Notes: generated from the sequence alone by a model not told the origin. Positions 1 to 5,861 are shown, counted from the first letter of the stretch. The stretch: 7,774 nucleotides of DNA from an uncultured Prevotella sp. (GCA_900542795.1 UQPD01000126.1:1-7774); one strand, 5' to 3'. Program-made: numbers and translations.

Positions 1-129
1 GCCCTGGGCTAGGCGCTTTTGGGCTTTCAGCCCGTGCATTATCGGCTGCACCTCAGCAATTCAAGCAAGCTTGATTGTATTCGACTTGCACGATAAAGCC
101 CGCCTGACTAAATACGAAACTTAAATAGC
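1..129. repeat. GC-rich palindromic tail downstream of the S46 gene, cut by the window edge
   Basis: No gene is seen here. Bases 21-33 form a small hairpin (GGGCT, loop TTC, AGCCC). A wider nested dyad pairs GGGCTTT at 21-27 with AAAGCCC at 95-101, and CGTGCA at 33-38 with TGCACG at 87-92. A small stem TCAAG/CTTGA sits inside it. The first 16 bases are much richer in G and C than other spacers in the window. No U-run follows any stem on the minus strand, so this is not a convincing terminator for the peptidase gene. It may be the edge of a REP-like or mobile palindromic element, but that is inference from base pattern only. Confidence 0.3.
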
Positions 130-2271
130 TTATCGTAAATCGAGTTCGGGAAGTACATAGCCTGCTCCACCAAACTTGTCGATGATAAAGAGTACGTAGC
201 GAATGTCTACGTTGATGCAACGCTGCAAACGAGGGTTGAACTTAAGGTCGCCCGAAAGACTCTCAATGTTTCCATCGAAGGCTAAACCAATGAGTTCGCC
301 CTTAGCATTGAGCACACCTGAACCCGAATTACCACCTGTAATATCGTTGTTTGAAAGGAAGCAAGCAGGTAACTTGCCATCTTCGCGTGCATAACGACCA
401 AAGTCTTTTGCCTCATAAAGTTTACGCAAACGTTCGTTGATGAAATAGTCGCTTTCGGTGCTGCTTTCTTTCTCGAACATGCCATCGAGCACGGTACGCC
501 AATTGTAGTGTACACCATCGCGCGGGTCAAGATCCTTAACATGACCGTATGTCATGCGGAGGGTAAAGTTGGCATCGGGTGCCTTTGCCCAATTGTACAT
601 CTCGCACAAACCACGTACGTAGATTTTATCGAGTTCTTTGCGCTGTGCGTTATATGCCTGAAGCGTTTTTGCCAATTTTTCTTGATAAGCTACCAAATCG
701 GTAGTTTGCAAATAGAGTGGGTCGTTCTTTAAAATCTTTGCATCGTTCTTTGCCAAGGCATTTGCCAACTTGGTGCTGTCTGCAAAGATGGTGTTGTTGT
801 AAATGTCATCGATAACGGCCTCCACCTTTTGCTTGCCATTGAGATAAGCAGGCTGAAGATCCTTGAGCTTGCGACCTTGGAGGAAGTAAGGGGTGAGCAG
901 TTTTACCTTGCCACAATCGATTGCCATGTTGACATTCTTGATGTTGTTTTGGCAATATGCAACAAGGGCAGCCTTAGCTGCTTCAATGTTCTTTTGCTTG
1001 TTCGATTGAAGGGCTTTTTCGTAGGCATTAACCAATGAGGGACGCACCCAAAGGGCTTGATCTTGCAAAGCGATGCGATAGAGCGTCATGTCGTGGAGGG
1101 TATCGGCATAAGTTTGGCAGAGTTTTTCGATACGTTCAATAATATCCTTGTATTCTGCCTTGCCACTCTGTGCAGCAAACTGACGGAAACGTGCTTCTTC
1201 GTCCTTCTTTTCGTCGATGAGGTGTTCTTTTTCAACAGCTTCGTTCATACCGCCAAAATTCTTCACGGTGTTACCCCATGAAGCATACTCATCTTCGAGC
1301 AAAAGGCGCTTTTCGTCGCTCTGATCCATGAGTTCCTTGTAGTACTTTAACAAGGGGTTGCCTGCCAAGATGATGGGAGCATTGGTTGACTCACAACGCA
1401 ATTTCACTTCGGCTGCTGTGAGATAGCGAGTGGTGGTTCCGGGGAAGCCCATAATCATGGTGTAATCACCTTGATTCATGCCCTTGAGCGAAATGGGAAG
1501 GTATTTTTTGAGCTTAAGGGGTACATTGTCTTTACTATAAGGTGCGGGTTGTCCGTTTTTGTCGGCATAGATACGGAACATGCAGAAGTCTGCATTGTGG
1601 CGGGGCCACATCCAGTTGTCGGAGTTACCACCAAACTGGCCAATGTTGTAGGGAGGATTGGCTACAAGGCGAATGTCTTGGTACTTCTGTTCAAAGAAAA
1701 TGTAGAATTGGTTGCCACCGAAGTAGGGCACGATGCGAGCGGTCATGCCTTTGAGTTTGGCAAACTCACTCTTTTTGAGCATTTTTTGGGCAATGGGTTC
1801 CAAGAAACCAATGCTTTGACGTGTGTATTCATCGGCATGTTTCTTAACAGCTTCGGCATTAACTTGTGCAGTAACATCGGTAATGCGCTTTACAAAAGTA
1901 AAGGTGAGACTGGCTGGCGTACGGAGTTCTTCGCTACGGTTGTGTGCAAAGTAACCATCCTTCATGTAGTCGTGACCAATGCCACTCATCTCGTGTACGT
2001 AGCTAAAACCGCAGTGGTGATTGGTGAGAATAAGACCTTCGGGACTTACTACTTCGCCTGTACAACCGCCACCAAAGATGCCAATGCAATCGCGCAATGA
2101 AGGGGCTGTTTCACTATAAAGGGCTGTTGCGGGCAGTTGCAAGCCAGCCTTACGCAGCGAATCTTCAAGATGCTGCTGCTTCATGAGTTTAAGCAACCAC
2201 ATACCTTCGTCGGCATGGGCAGCAGTGAAGCCCATAAAAAGGGCTGCACAAAGGGTAAAAAACTTCTTCAT
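130..2271 (-). CDS. dpp7: S46 family dipeptidyl-peptidase, DPP7-type (periplasmic)
   Basis: This serine exopeptidase removes dipeptides from the N-termini of peptides in the periplasm, feeding amino-acid fermentation. The 713-residue length is normal for S46. Residues 1-20 are a signal peptide (MKK start, hydrophobic core, cleavage after AHA, mature start at D21). The chymotrypsin-like halves flank a helical insert. The likely catalytic triad is H86 in TNHHCG, D228 in WPRHNADF and S649 in TGGNSGSG. Cys70 and Cys87 are placed to form a disulfide. Residue 667, 18 positions after the serine, is Gly (FDGN). In the Porphyromonas gingivalis enzymes this position is Gly673 in DPP7 and Arg673 in DPP11, so a hydrophobic rather than acidic P1 preference is inferred. 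The next residues are NIE where NWE is usual. The gene stands alone behind its own -7 box. The S46 assignment is very safe; the DPP7 subtype rests mainly on one residue. Confidence 0.94.
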   Translation of the reverse strand: MKKFFTLCAALFMGFTAAHADEGMWLLKLMKQQHLEDSLRKAGLQLPATALYSETAPSLRDCIGIFGGGCTGEVVSPEGLILTNHHCGFSYVHEMSGIGHDYMKDGYFAHNRSEELRTPASLTFTFVKRITDVTAQVNAEAVKKHADEYTRQSIGFLEPIAQKMLKKSEFAKLKGMTARIVPYFGGNQFYIFFEQKYQDIRLVANPPYNIGQFGGNSDNWMWPRHNADFCMFRIYADKNGQPAPYSKDNVPLKLKKYLPISLKGMNQGDYTMIMGFPGTTTRYLTAAEVKLRCESTNAPIILAGNPLLKYYKELMDQSDEKRLLLEDEYASWGNTVKNFGGMNEAVEKEHLIDEKKDEEARFRQFAAQSGKAEYKDIIERIEKLCQTYADTLHDMTLYRIALQDQALWVRPSLVNAYEKALQSNKQKNIEAAKAALVAYCQNNIKNVNMAIDCGKVKLLTPYFLQGRKLKDLQPAYLNGKQKVEAVIDDIYNNTIFADSTKLANALAKNDAKILKNDPLYLQTTDLVAYQEKLAKTLQAYNAQRKELDKIYVRGLCEMYNWAKAPDANFTLRMTYGHVKDLDPRDGVHYNWRTVLDGMFEKESSTESDYFINERLRKLYEAKDFGRYAREDGKLPACFLSNNDITGGNSGSGVLNAKGELIGLAFDGNIESLSGDLKFNPRLQRCINVDIRYVLFIIDKFGGAGYVLPELDLR

Positions 2272-2296
2272 GTTATGGAGTTTGTGTTTGTGGGGG

Positions 2297-2304
2297 CAAA
2301 ATTA
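2297..2304 (-). promoter_or_regulatory. Putative -7 promoter box of the S46 peptidase gene
   Basis: On the minus strand this reads TAATTTTG, a full match to the Bacteroidetes -7 consensus TAnnTTTG. It lies 25 nt before the ATG, giving a short leader of roughly 20 nt. No clear TTTG occurs at the expected 19-21 nt upstream; the nearest TTG is 23 nt away (2328-2330). The call therefore rests on the -7 box alone. Confidence 0.5.
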
Positions 2305-2355
2305 CAATTTTTTTAGGGGATGAGTGGCAAGATAGGAAGTAAGTAACAATAAAAT

Positions 2356-2412
2356 ATAACTTGCGCAGAATTTGATAATAGCTTGCTATCATCAAATAGC
2401 TGCGCAAGTTAT
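2356..2412. repeat. 57-nt near-perfect hairpin
   Basis: The outer arms ATAACTTGCGCA (2356-2367) and TGCGCAAGTTAT (2401-2412) are perfect complements over 12 bp. After a small internal loop (GA opposite AGC), inner arms at 2370-2382 and 2385-2397 pair over 13 positions with one mismatch, leaving only TT at the tip. A run of six T (2416-2421) follows on the plus strand, so the form fits an intrinsic terminator for plus-strand transcription, yet no plus-strand gene precedes it. On the minus strand it lies downstream of the separate rubrerythrin terminator and just upstream of the peptidase promoter. Its role is unknown; a terminator, an RNase III substrate or a mobile-element remnant are all possible. 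Confidence 0.6.
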
Positions 2413-2420
2413 TCGTTTTT

Positions 2421-2462
2421 TGGTCATAAATGTCCATAAATGAGCCATAAATGTTCATAAAT
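2421..2462. repeat. CATAAAT cluster 1, helically spaced
   Basis: Four copies of CATAAAT begin at 2425, 2435, 2446 and 2456, spaced 10, 11 and 10 bp, close to one DNA helical turn. The block is an imperfect direct repeat of 2527-2569. Equal facing on the helix suggests a cooperative protein-binding array, which is inference; AT-rich simple drift is the alternative. Confidence 0.55.
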
Positions 2463-2472
2463 TATTATTATT

Positions 2473-2615
2473 GAATTTCCATAAATAAACCCCTTTCGGG
2501 GTTGGGCTAGCGCGTGAAGCATTGTTTAGTCATAAATATCCATCAATGAGCCATAAATTTTCCATAAATCTCTCGCACTAACCCAAACCCCGAAAGGGGT
2601 TATTTATGGAAATTC
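2473..2615. repeat. 143-bp element with 45-nt inverted arms
   Basis: The left arm 2473-2517 and right arm 2571-2615 are reverse complements over about 45 nt with two one-base indels and three substitutions. The outer ends begin GAATTTCCATAAATAA. Each arm holds its own small hairpin: AACCCC-TTTC-GGGGTT on the left, and AACCCC-GAAA-GGGGTT on the right. The 53-nt centre contains CATAAAT cluster 2. No open reading frame of note and no clear target-site duplication is seen. It resembles a non-autonomous palindromic intergenic element (MITE- or REP-like). Two of the three substitutions become G·U pairs only in minus-strand RNA, which would fit a structure selected in a minus-strand transcript. Confidence 0.6.
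2527..2569. repeat. CATAAAT cluster 2, inside the inverted-arm element
   Basis: CATAAAT heptamers begin at 2531, 2541 (as CATCAAT), 2552 and 2563, spaced 10, 11 and 11 bp. The phrase ATGAGCCATAAAT is shared exactly with cluster 1. The 106-bp offset between the clusters and their same orientation show a duplication, while the flanking arms are inverted. Confidence 0.55.
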
Positions 2616-2638
2616 AAAAATCCCAAACTGTATGCAAC

Positions 2639-2674
2639 AAAAAATCCCCACTCCATTGAGAAACAGAGTGAGGA
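2639..2674 (-). terminator. Intrinsic terminator of the rubrerythrin gene
   Basis: In minus-strand RNA UCCUCACUC (2674-2666) pairs with GAGUGGGGA (2653-2645) as a 9-bp stem with one U·G pair and a 12-nt loop. Six U follow directly (2644-2639). It lies 30 nt past the rubrerythrin stop codon, so the perR-rbr transcript should end here, before the repeat region. Confidence 0.85.
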
Positions 2675-2704
2675 TGAACAAAATAGTTTTTGTGTATGCG
2701 GAAA

Positions 2705-3256
2705 TTACTTCTTGAAGTAACGGTTGTAAAGACCTTCGAAGCCACGACCATGACGAGCTTCGTCACGAGCCATTTCATGAACGGTATCGTGAATAGCATC
2801 GAGGTTGAGTTCCTTGGCACGCTTAGCAATGCGAGCCTTGTCTTCGCAAGCACCAGCTTCAGCATTCATGCGCTTTTCGAGGTTGGTCTTGGTATCCCAT
2901 ACGCAGTCACCCAAGAGTTCAGCAAACTTAGAAGCGTGTTCAGCCTCTTCGAAAGCGTAACGCTTGAAGGCTTCAGCAATTTCGGGATAACCCTCGCGGT
3001 CTGCCTGACGGCTCATGGCAAGGTACATACCTACTTCTGTGCATTCGCCATTGAAGTGTGCGTTGAGGTCCTTAATCATTTCTTCGTCGCAACCTTTGGC
3101 TACACCTACTTCGTGTTCTGCCACAAACTGCATGGCGCTATCTTCAACCAATTCTTTGAACTTTGATGCAGGAACGCCACACATGGGGCACTTTTCGGGA
3201 GCGTGTTCGCCTTCGTATACATAACCACAAACGGTGCAAATGAATTTCTTTTTCAT
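2705..3256 (-). CDS. rbr: Reverse-type rubrerythrin (rubredoxin domain first), NADH peroxidase family
   Basis: This non-haem di-iron protein reduces hydrogen peroxide to water in the cytoplasm, protecting anaerobes during oxygen exposure. The 183-residue protein has an N-terminal rubredoxin domain (C7xxC10 and C23xxC26, residues 1-36) followed by a four-helix ferritin-like domain (about 55-183). This order is the opposite of classical rubrerythrin and matches the reverse rubrerythrins of anaerobes. Candidate di-iron ligands are E71, E74, E104xxH107, E133 and E166xxH169, all present. Extra cysteines occur at 56, 72, 118 and 137. The ATG at 3256 fits, since the first rubredoxin cysteine follows six residues later. 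The gene lies 139 nt after the PerR-type regulator on the same strand and ends in a strong terminator. No TAnnTTTG box is visible in that 139-nt gap, so read-through from the perR promoter or a non-consensus promoter is likely. Control by PerR is inferred from position. Confidence 0.94.
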   Translation of the reverse strand: MKKKFICTVCGYVYEGEHAPEKCPMCGVPASKFKELVEDSAMQFVAEHEVGVAKGCDEEMIKDLNAHFNGECTEVGMYLAMSRQADREGYPEIAEAFKRYAFEEAEHASKFAELLGDCVWDTKTNLEKRMNAEAGACEDKARIAKRAKELNLDAIHDTVHEMARDEARHGRGFEGLYNRYFKK

Positions 3257-3300
3257 AATGAGTTGAGTTTTTATTGAGTGTAAGATTGTTTTGTAAGTAT

Positions 3301-3330
3301 CCCTTGTGCCATTGCTGACAGAGCAAGGGG
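3301..3330. repeat. Weak inverted repeat in the perR-rbr gap
   Basis: CCCTTG at 3301-3306 can pair with CAAGGG at 3324-3329, or alternatively TTGCT (3313-3317) with AGCAA (3322-3326). On the minus strand it would lie in the leader of the rubrerythrin message, about 45 nt before its ATG. No U-run follows on that strand. It could be a leader structure or chance. Confidence 0.25.
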
Positions 3331-3380
3331 CTTTTATTTGTTTTGTCTTGTTTCAGTCTGGTCAATGAGGAAAACTGTAT

Positions 3381-3406
3381 CAACCAATAATTGCATTAGT
3401 TGGTTG
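3381..3406. promoter_or_regulatory. Dyad across the perR stop codon (hairpin or operator)
   Basis: CAACCAA (3381-3387) pairs with TTGGTTG (3400-3406), and the stem continues as TAAT/ATTA after a single bulged G, leaving a TGC loop: 11 bp in all. The perR stop codon (3396-3398) lies inside it. Only a weak T-run follows on the minus strand (GTTTTCC), so termination there would be partial at best. It may attenuate transcription between perR and rbr, or be an operator ahead of rbr. Confidence 0.4.
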
Positions 3407-3827
3407 CGACTTCGGCATCGGCACATTGTGCACAACAACCGCGGTAGTAAAGTTGAACCTCATCGGGGGTAAACCCTATGGGAAGTATTGCAGCACGCAT
3501 CAGACGCTTGCTTTGCAAGTCGAGGTCGTAAACGCGTCCGCAACGAGTGCAAAGAAAATGTGCGTGAGGCGTAGTGTCTGCATCGTAACAGCAATTACGC
3601 TCGTCGATTGTGAGTTGCAAGGCTGCACCTTTATCGGTTAAAAGTTTGAGCGTGTTGTAGACGGTGGTCTTTGACAACGTAGGCATGCTGGGATGCAAAG
3701 CGGTGTAGATTTCATCGACTGTGGGATGTGTGCGATGGGTCATGAGGTATTCCATCACTGCCATCCGTTGCATAGAAGGCTTTATGCCATGTTCTGTTAG
3801 TCGAGAAAACGTTTCGTTAGTATCCAT
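3396..3827 (-). CDS. perR: Fur-family peroxide-responsive repressor, PerR-type
   Basis: This metal-dependent repressor is expected to bind DNA as a dimer and lose binding when hydrogen peroxide oxidises its iron-site histidines. The 143-residue protein has a winged-helix N-terminal domain (about 1-80, recognition helix near LSKTTVYNTL at 51-60) and a C-terminal dimerisation domain. Structural zinc ligands are C93xxC96 and C132xxC135. Set against Bacillus subtilis PerR with a constant offset of three, H34, D82, H88, H90 and D101 match its H37, D85, H91, H93 and D104. An Asp rather than Glu at 101 marks PerR rather than Fur. An in-frame upstream start at 3854 would be TTG and only about 10 nt from the predicted transcript start, so the ATG at 3827 is preferred. 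Rubrerythrin lies directly downstream as the likely target. A manganese or iron Fur is the less likely alternative. Confidence 0.92.
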   Translation of the reverse strand: MDTNETFSRLTEHGIKPSMQRMAVMEYLMTHRTHPTVDEIYTALHPSMPTLSKTTVYNTLKLLTDKGAALQLTIDERNCCYDADTTPHAHFLCTRCGRVYDLDLQSKRLMRAAILPIGFTPDEVQLYYRGCCAQCADAEVATN

Positions 3828-3849
3828 ATCATTGCACTTTTGTAATGAT
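3828..3849. promoter_or_regulatory. 22-bp dyad just before the perR start: candidate autoregulatory operator
   Basis: On the plus strand ATCATT (3828-3833) and AATGAT (3844-3849) are perfect inverted halves, with two further symmetric pairs inside (CA at 3835-3836 against TG at 3841-3842). The dyad ends on the base before the perR ATG and lies downstream of the predicted transcription start. A repressor bound here would block elongation, or the RNA form could mask the start. Its left half, ATCATTGCACTT, agrees at 9 of 12 positions with ATAATTGCATTA in the dyad at the perR stop. Binding by PerR is inference; the match to the Bacillus PerR box is poor. Confidence 0.4.
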
Positions 3850-3867
3850 TTCAATTTTGTTACGCTG

Positions 3868-3899
3868 CAAAAGTAGGGAGTTATTTTGTAACGTCCAAA
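3868..3899 (-). promoter_or_regulatory. Bacteroidetes-type promoter of perR
   Basis: The minus strand shows TTTG (3899-3896), a 20-nt spacer, then TACTTTTG (3875-3868), a full match to the TTTG / TAnnTTTG consensus at normal spacing. Upstream of the -33 box, 3900-3930 is a run of A- and T-tracts that could act like an UP element. The predicted transcript start near 3864 leaves a leader of about 37 nt before the perR ATG. Confidence 0.75.
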
Positions 3900-3936
3900 T
3901 TTTTGAGCATTTTTTTTGAAAAAATTTTTATGAGAC

Positions 3937-4770
3937 TTAGTTTCTGTTTATTGAAGTAACTGTACGAGGAGTTTTGAGTACCATTACACCATATATAATA
4001 ATTACGCCTATAACAAGACTGACAACCGACTGCCAGGTGGTAAGTTCCACCTCATTGTGTTGCATGAAAATTACGGCAAAGGTATTGTTGGCTATGTGAG
4101 CTGGCAAGCAGAGCCAAAGATTGCCTGTGCGCAAATAGAGCAAACCTAATACGAAACCGATGATGAAGGCAGGAATGCCTTGCACTAAATTGCCATGTAC
4201 CACGGCAAAGGCTAAGGCACTGATGCCTGCTGCTAAAAGAGCTGGAACACGATGTCGATAAAGAGGACGAAGGATGCCAACACGGAATACGAGTTCTTCG
4301 CAAAGGGGACCTACCACACACAATAGCAACAAACAGAAGGCATTGTGGGTCATTTCTTGAAAAATGGCTTGGCTTCCGTTGTCTGAAAGTTGAAAATGCT
4401 CTAACAAAGCAGAAAGTCCTATGGCTACTTGGAGCACACCAACGATGGCAAAAAGGATGTGATACCAACGAATGGGACGAATGCTGAGGTCGCGCTTGAG
4501 GGCGTGAAACTTGAATATGCCTAAGAGTTCGGGACGCGTTTCGCTTTTCGTACGCACTGAAAGTTCGAACTTGTAAAACCATAACCAAAGTCCCAAGGCT
4601 AAAAGTCCTTCGGCAACTAAAAGGGATATGCCTGCAGCTACGGGCGACACGGTTAGCTGATTGATTGGGAAGTTTGTGCCAAGTTTGTCGAGATTTGAAA
4701 ACAACAATGCGCCAAAGCTTGCCACTAACTGCACTACAAGGAATAAAAGGAATACGGTGATTGCAGTCAT
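3937..4770 (-). CDS. CPBP family intramembrane metalloprotease (CAAX/ABI-like)
   Basis: This 277-residue integral inner-membrane protein has about eight hydrophobic segments (near 4-24, 43-66, 102-122, 143-157, 176-191, 199-222, 228-236 and 248-266). The three motifs of the family (PF02517) are intact: E158-E159-xxx-R163 (EELVFR), F188xxxH192 (FAVVH) and H225xxN228 (HIANN). These should form the metal site within the membrane, so an active protease is expected. Bacterial members include bacteriocin self-immunity proteins and poorly known membrane processing enzymes; the substrate cannot be told here. No small peptide gene, secretion gene or bacteriocin motif is adjacent. The gene stands alone: a terminator separates it from ribF upstream, and perR with its own promoter begins 109 nt downstream. 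No TAnnTTTG box was found in the 80 nt before its ATG. Confidence 0.9.
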   Translation of the reverse strand: MTAITVFLLFLVVQLVASFGALLFSNLDKLGTNFPINQLTVSPVAAGISLLVAEGLLALGLWLWFYKFELSVRTKSETRPELLGIFKFHALKRDLSIRPIRWYHILFAIVGVLQVAIGLSALLEHFQLSDNGSQAIFQEMTHNAFCLLLLCVVGPLCEELVFRVGILRPLYRHRVPALLAAGISALAFAVVHGNLVQGIPAFIIGFVLGLLYLRTGNLWLCLPAHIANNTFAVIFMQHNEVELTTWQSVVSLVIGVIIIYGVMVLKTPRTVTSINRN

Positions 4771-4850
4771 TGTTTATAAATACGTTTAGTTTTGTGTAAT
4801 AATTTGTGTTGAGAGGGTTAAATTTTTGTTTCACCCTGGTGTAAAATTGG

Positions 4851-4883
4851 AATTGGGCTTACGGAAAAACCGTAAGCCCAATT
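4851..4883 (-). terminator. Stem-loop terminator after ribF
   Basis: AATTGGGCTTACGG (4851-4864) and its exact complement at 4870-4883 form a perfect 14-bp stem with a five-base loop (UUUUU in minus-strand RNA). It lies 33 nt past the ribF stop codon. The tail on the minus strand is CCAATTTTAC, a weak U-run, so termination may rest mainly on the strong stem. The position at the end of the operon and before the lone protease gene fits. Confidence 0.75.
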
Positions 4884-4916
4884 AACATGTCGTTATTGCA
4901 TGGGAAGATAGCCCCA

Positions 4917-5861
4917 TCATTTACTAAAATAGTCGCGCACCTTGTCAGCATCAATAGCGAGTTGTTTTTGAAGTTCTTCGATGCTATTAAAACGATGCTC
5001 ATCGCGTATGCGACGATAGAATTCAATGCGCATGTGTTGCCCATAGAGTTCGCCACCATCATAATCGAGTAAATGTGCCTCGATGGTTTGGTCGGTACCA
5101 TTGTCGAGGGTGGGACGCCAACCTATGTTAAGCATTGCCATGTAATTAAAGCCACCAACCTCAGCACGCACAGCATATACACCACGACCAGGAATGAGTT
5201 GTTCGCTACACTCGGGACGTAGGTTGGCTGTGGGATATCCCATCAGACTGCCTGCATGATGACCCTCGACCACTACGCCTTCGAGCGCATAAGGACGACC
5301 TAAACAGGCACGTGCCATTTCAACATTTCCCCCTGTGAGGAATCGACGGGTTGCTGATGAACTAATGCGAAGGTCGTCTGCTTCGAACGGACGTTCACGC
5401 AAGACTTCGATGCCCATTTGTTTGCCATAGCGTACATAGTCCTTAAAACCGGCTGAGAGATCTGAACCAAAGTGATGGTCGTAGCCTACAAGAAGACAAT
5501 TAACATGGAGTTCCTTTTTGAGCACTATCTCCATAAACTCTTGAGAGGTGAGCATGGACATGGCATGGTCAAAGTGCAAAAGCACACAGGCATCAAGCCC
5601 CGTTTGTGCTAAAAGTTGCAACTTTTGAGCGTTCGTGGTGAGTAATTCGGGCCAATAACGAGCACCTGATAGTGCAAGACGAGGATGCTCCTCAAAGGAA
5701 ATCAAGATGGGACTTAACCCACGCTTGGCTGCCTCTGCCTTTACTTGATTTATAAGGTATTGGTGACCACGGTGCACACCGTCGAAAAATCCGATAGCGG
5801 CACAACAACCTTGAACATTATCAAGGCTGCGCTTGAAGGTATGAACTGTGTAGTTTGCCAT
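4917..5861 (-). CDS. ribF: Bifunctional riboflavin kinase / FAD synthetase
   Basis: RibF phosphorylates riboflavin to FMN and then adenylylates FMN to FAD, in the cytoplasm, supplying all flavoenzymes. The 314-residue length is normal. The N-terminal FMN adenylyltransferase domain (about 1-185) carries GFFDGVHRGH, with the HxGH signature at H30-H33, VGYDHHFG at 125-132, and ISSSATRR at 166-173. The C-terminal riboflavin kinase domain (about 186-314) carries MGYPTAN at 207-213, which binds the nucleotide and metal, NIGWRPT at 245-251, and E261 in EAHLLD as the likely catalytic base. Both active sites look complete. The start ATG lies inside the end of the upstream HAD gene, overlapping by 41 nt, so translation is probably coupled. 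As the last gene of the operon it has no leader of its own and no FMN riboswitch in front of it. Confidence 0.96.
   Translation of the reverse strand: MANYTVHTFKRSLDNVQGCCAAIGFFDGVHRGHQYLINQVKAEAAKRGLSPILISFEEHPRLALSGARYWPELLTTNAQKLQLLAQTGLDACVLLHFDHAMSMLTSQEFMEIVLKKELHVNCLLVGYDHHFGSDLSAGFKDYVRYGKQMGIEVLRERPFEADDLRISSSATRRFLTGGNVEMARACLGRPYALEGVVVEGHHAGSLMGYPTANLRPECSEQLIPGRGVYAVRAEVGGFNYMAMLNIGWRPTLDNGTDQTIEAHLLDYDGGELYGQHMRIEFYRRIRDEHRFNSIEELQKQLAIDADKVRDYFSK

Noticed and set aside
1471..2100. 209-residue plus-strand open frame inside the S46 gene
   Set aside because: It lies antisense to the conserved catalytic region of the peptidase and shows no recognisable domain or promoter.
2273..2458. 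61-residue minus-strand open frame in the repeat region
   Set aside because: It runs through the 57-nt hairpin and CATAAAT cluster 1 and looks like translated repeats, with no domain or start signal.
2421..2462. Replication origin: TTATGGACA on the minus strand (2440-2432) resembles a DnaA box
   Set aside because: Only one copy is close to the consensus, and no dnaA, dnaN or plasmid replication gene is near. The other heptamers do not extend to a DnaA box.
2421..2569. CRISPR array
   Set aside because: The repeats are 7 bp at 10-11 bp spacing, with no 30-bp unique spacers and no cas genes.
2690..3166. 158-residue plus-strand open frame opposite rubrerythrin
   Set aside because: It is the antisense shadow of a gene whose metal ligands are all intact.
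4052..4834. 260-residue minus-strand open frame overlapping the CPBP protease
   Set aside because: It is another frame of the protease gene. The product is rich in Ser, Arg, His and Cys with no domain, while the CPBP frame has all three family motifs.
4771..4850. Clear promoter for the CPBP gene
   Set aside because: No TAnnTTTG or TTTG element is present on the minus strand in this gap, so no site can be supported.
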